Assembly: GCA_005239585.1 (NCBI GenBank)
Contig: SBBU01000181.1
Span: 1-5,631 of the forward strand
From: Planctomycetaceae bacterium
GTDB taxonomy: Bacteria > Planctomycetota > MHYJ01 > SBBU01
Length of the DNA: 5,631 bases
Reading direction: 5' to 3'
Part shown: piece by piece, positions 5,170 through 5,631 of the stretch
How positions within the stretch are numbered: the first letter of the stretch is position 1
Layout of the letters: the number at the start of each line of letters is the position of its first letter
The notes under the pieces: generated by a model
Told to the model about the DNA's origin: nothing
Databases searched by the model: none
Seen by the model: the letters and a program-made list of their open reading frames with translations, nothing else
Translations under genes and position numbers: made by a program

Positions 5170-5631
5170 TGAACCTAAACTGAATAATATCCGCGTCCTG
5201 AACTACATAATCCTTGGACTCTGTTCTGGAATTTTTAATCGAACCTGTCTTGAGAAACTGATCAAACGCTGTCACTTCAGCCCTGATAAATCCCTTTGCG
5301 ATGTCTGTGTGAATTTTAGCCGCTGCCTCCAAAGCTGTCTGTCCCCTTTTAATACCCCAGCCTGCAACCTCAGACTTTCCAACAGTGAAGAAAGTATTGT
5401 AGTTCATGAAACTGAATATATCAAGGATAAGCTCAGCAGATTTCAAACTTTTTAGATTGTACTCCTGCAAAAACTGATCTCTTTCATCTGATGAAAGCTC
5501 ACTCAATTCCAACTCGAGCTTGGCACACAATGAACGATCCTGTCCCACTGAAAGATTTTTCTCACTCACATTTTCAACTACAAAATGCGGTTTTGACATC
5601 AAAAAACCAAAATGTTTCAGTGCAGGAGATA
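5162..5631 (-). CDS. ychF: YchF/OLA1-family ribosome-binding ATPase, C-terminal part (5' end beyond the window)
   Basis: This is the last ~155 residues of YchF, an Obg-related P-loop ATPase that binds ribosomes and is linked to stress responses and translation. The frame stays open to the window edge: residues SPALKHFGF, coded by 5629 to 5603, precede a TTG (5602) and an ATG (5599). The resulting FGFLMSKPHFVVENVSE matches the family's FxFLTxKPxxxxxNVxE block, so neither codon is the start and the gene is simply cut off. NVSE (5572-5561) is the non-canonical G4 motif (NxxE in place of NKxD) associated with ATP rather than GTP use in OLA1/YchF. Next come CAKLELELSEL, the ERDQFLQEY helix, and the C-terminal TGS domain with FFTVGKSEVAGWGI, AAKIHTDIAKGFIRAEV and the hallmark ending DYVVQDADIIQFRFNV. 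Between NVSE and CAKLE only about 9 residues remain, against roughly 25 in E. coli YchF, so a helix appears to be missing. Its TAA stop overlaps the start of the argG-like gene by 8 bases (ATGTCTAA). Confidence 0.93.
   Translation of the reverse strand, partial: SPALKHFGFLMSKPHFVVENVSEKNLSVGQDRSLCAKLELELSELSSDERDQFLQEYNLKSLKSAELILDIFSFMNYNTFFTVGKSEVAGWGIKRGQTALEAAAKIHTDIAKGFIRAEVTAFDQFLKTGSIKNSRTESKDYVVQDADIIQFRFNV

Larger units (their letters stand above)
1265..5631 (-). other. Probable operon ychF - argG-like - cinA - recJ
   Basis: Four minus-strand genes follow each other with an 8-base overlap, a 4-base overlap and a 9-base gap. None of the internal junctions has room for a promoter or terminator, and none shows a strong ribosome-binding site, so one transcript with coupled translation is the simplest reading. 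The promoter must lie right of the window, before or within ychF. No terminator hairpin is visible at the recJ end, because the facing epimerase gene begins its overlap there. Confidence 0.75.

Noticed and set aside
5162..5602. A stand-alone 146-residue TGS-domain protein starting at TTG 5602 or ATG 5599.
   Set aside because: The open frame continues to the window edge, and the upstream residues match the internal FxFLTxKP block of YchF, so this is the 3' part of a longer gene.

Overview
The window reads as bacterial chromosome of moderate-to-low GC. One gene lies on the plus strand. Four tightly packed genes on the minus strand converge on it. The housekeeping content (bacterial-type YchF, a fused two-domain CinA, RecJ) argues for a bacterium rather than an archaeon, phage or plasmid. 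Purine-rich Shine-Dalgarno sites are absent or very weak before all starts I could inspect. I cannot name a phylum. The overall look (short intergenic spaces, a GC-rich palindromic repeat between genes, divergent housekeeping proteins) suggests an uncultured lineage, but that is only an impression.

Bases 1-299 carry no convincing gene. They run from a very AT-rich stretch (13 G+C in bases 1-60) into a GC-rich, highly palindromic island (81 G+C in bases 121-240). The island contains a terminator-like hairpin at 63-88, an 18-bp imperfect inverted repeat (89-106 with 143-160), and a long nested hairpin (141-247) that competes for the same bases. It ends about 50 bases before the first gene.

Bases 300-1268 (plus) encode an extended short-chain dehydrogenase/reductase acting on nucleotide sugars. 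Its exact substrate is not readable from the sequence. Its stop overlaps the stop of the facing recJ gene by 4 bases.

Bases 1265-5631 (minus) hold an apparent operon, transcribed right to left: the 3' part of ychF (cut by the window edge), an argininosuccinate-synthase-like gene, cinA and recJ. The joints are an 8-base overlap, a 4-base ATGA overlap and a 9-base gap, so the genes are probably translated in a coupled way. YchF is a ribosome-associated ATPase, CinA a nucleotide/NAD-salvage enzyme and RecJ a single-strand DNA exonuclease.

The argG-like gene is the most interesting item. It keeps the synthetase fold signatures and several substrate residues. However, residues that bind citrulline and aspartate in true argininosuccinate synthase are replaced, the ATP loop is altered, and the usual C-terminal tail is missing. 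No other arginine gene is next to it. It may be a relative of ArgG with a different substrate or a non-catalytic role.
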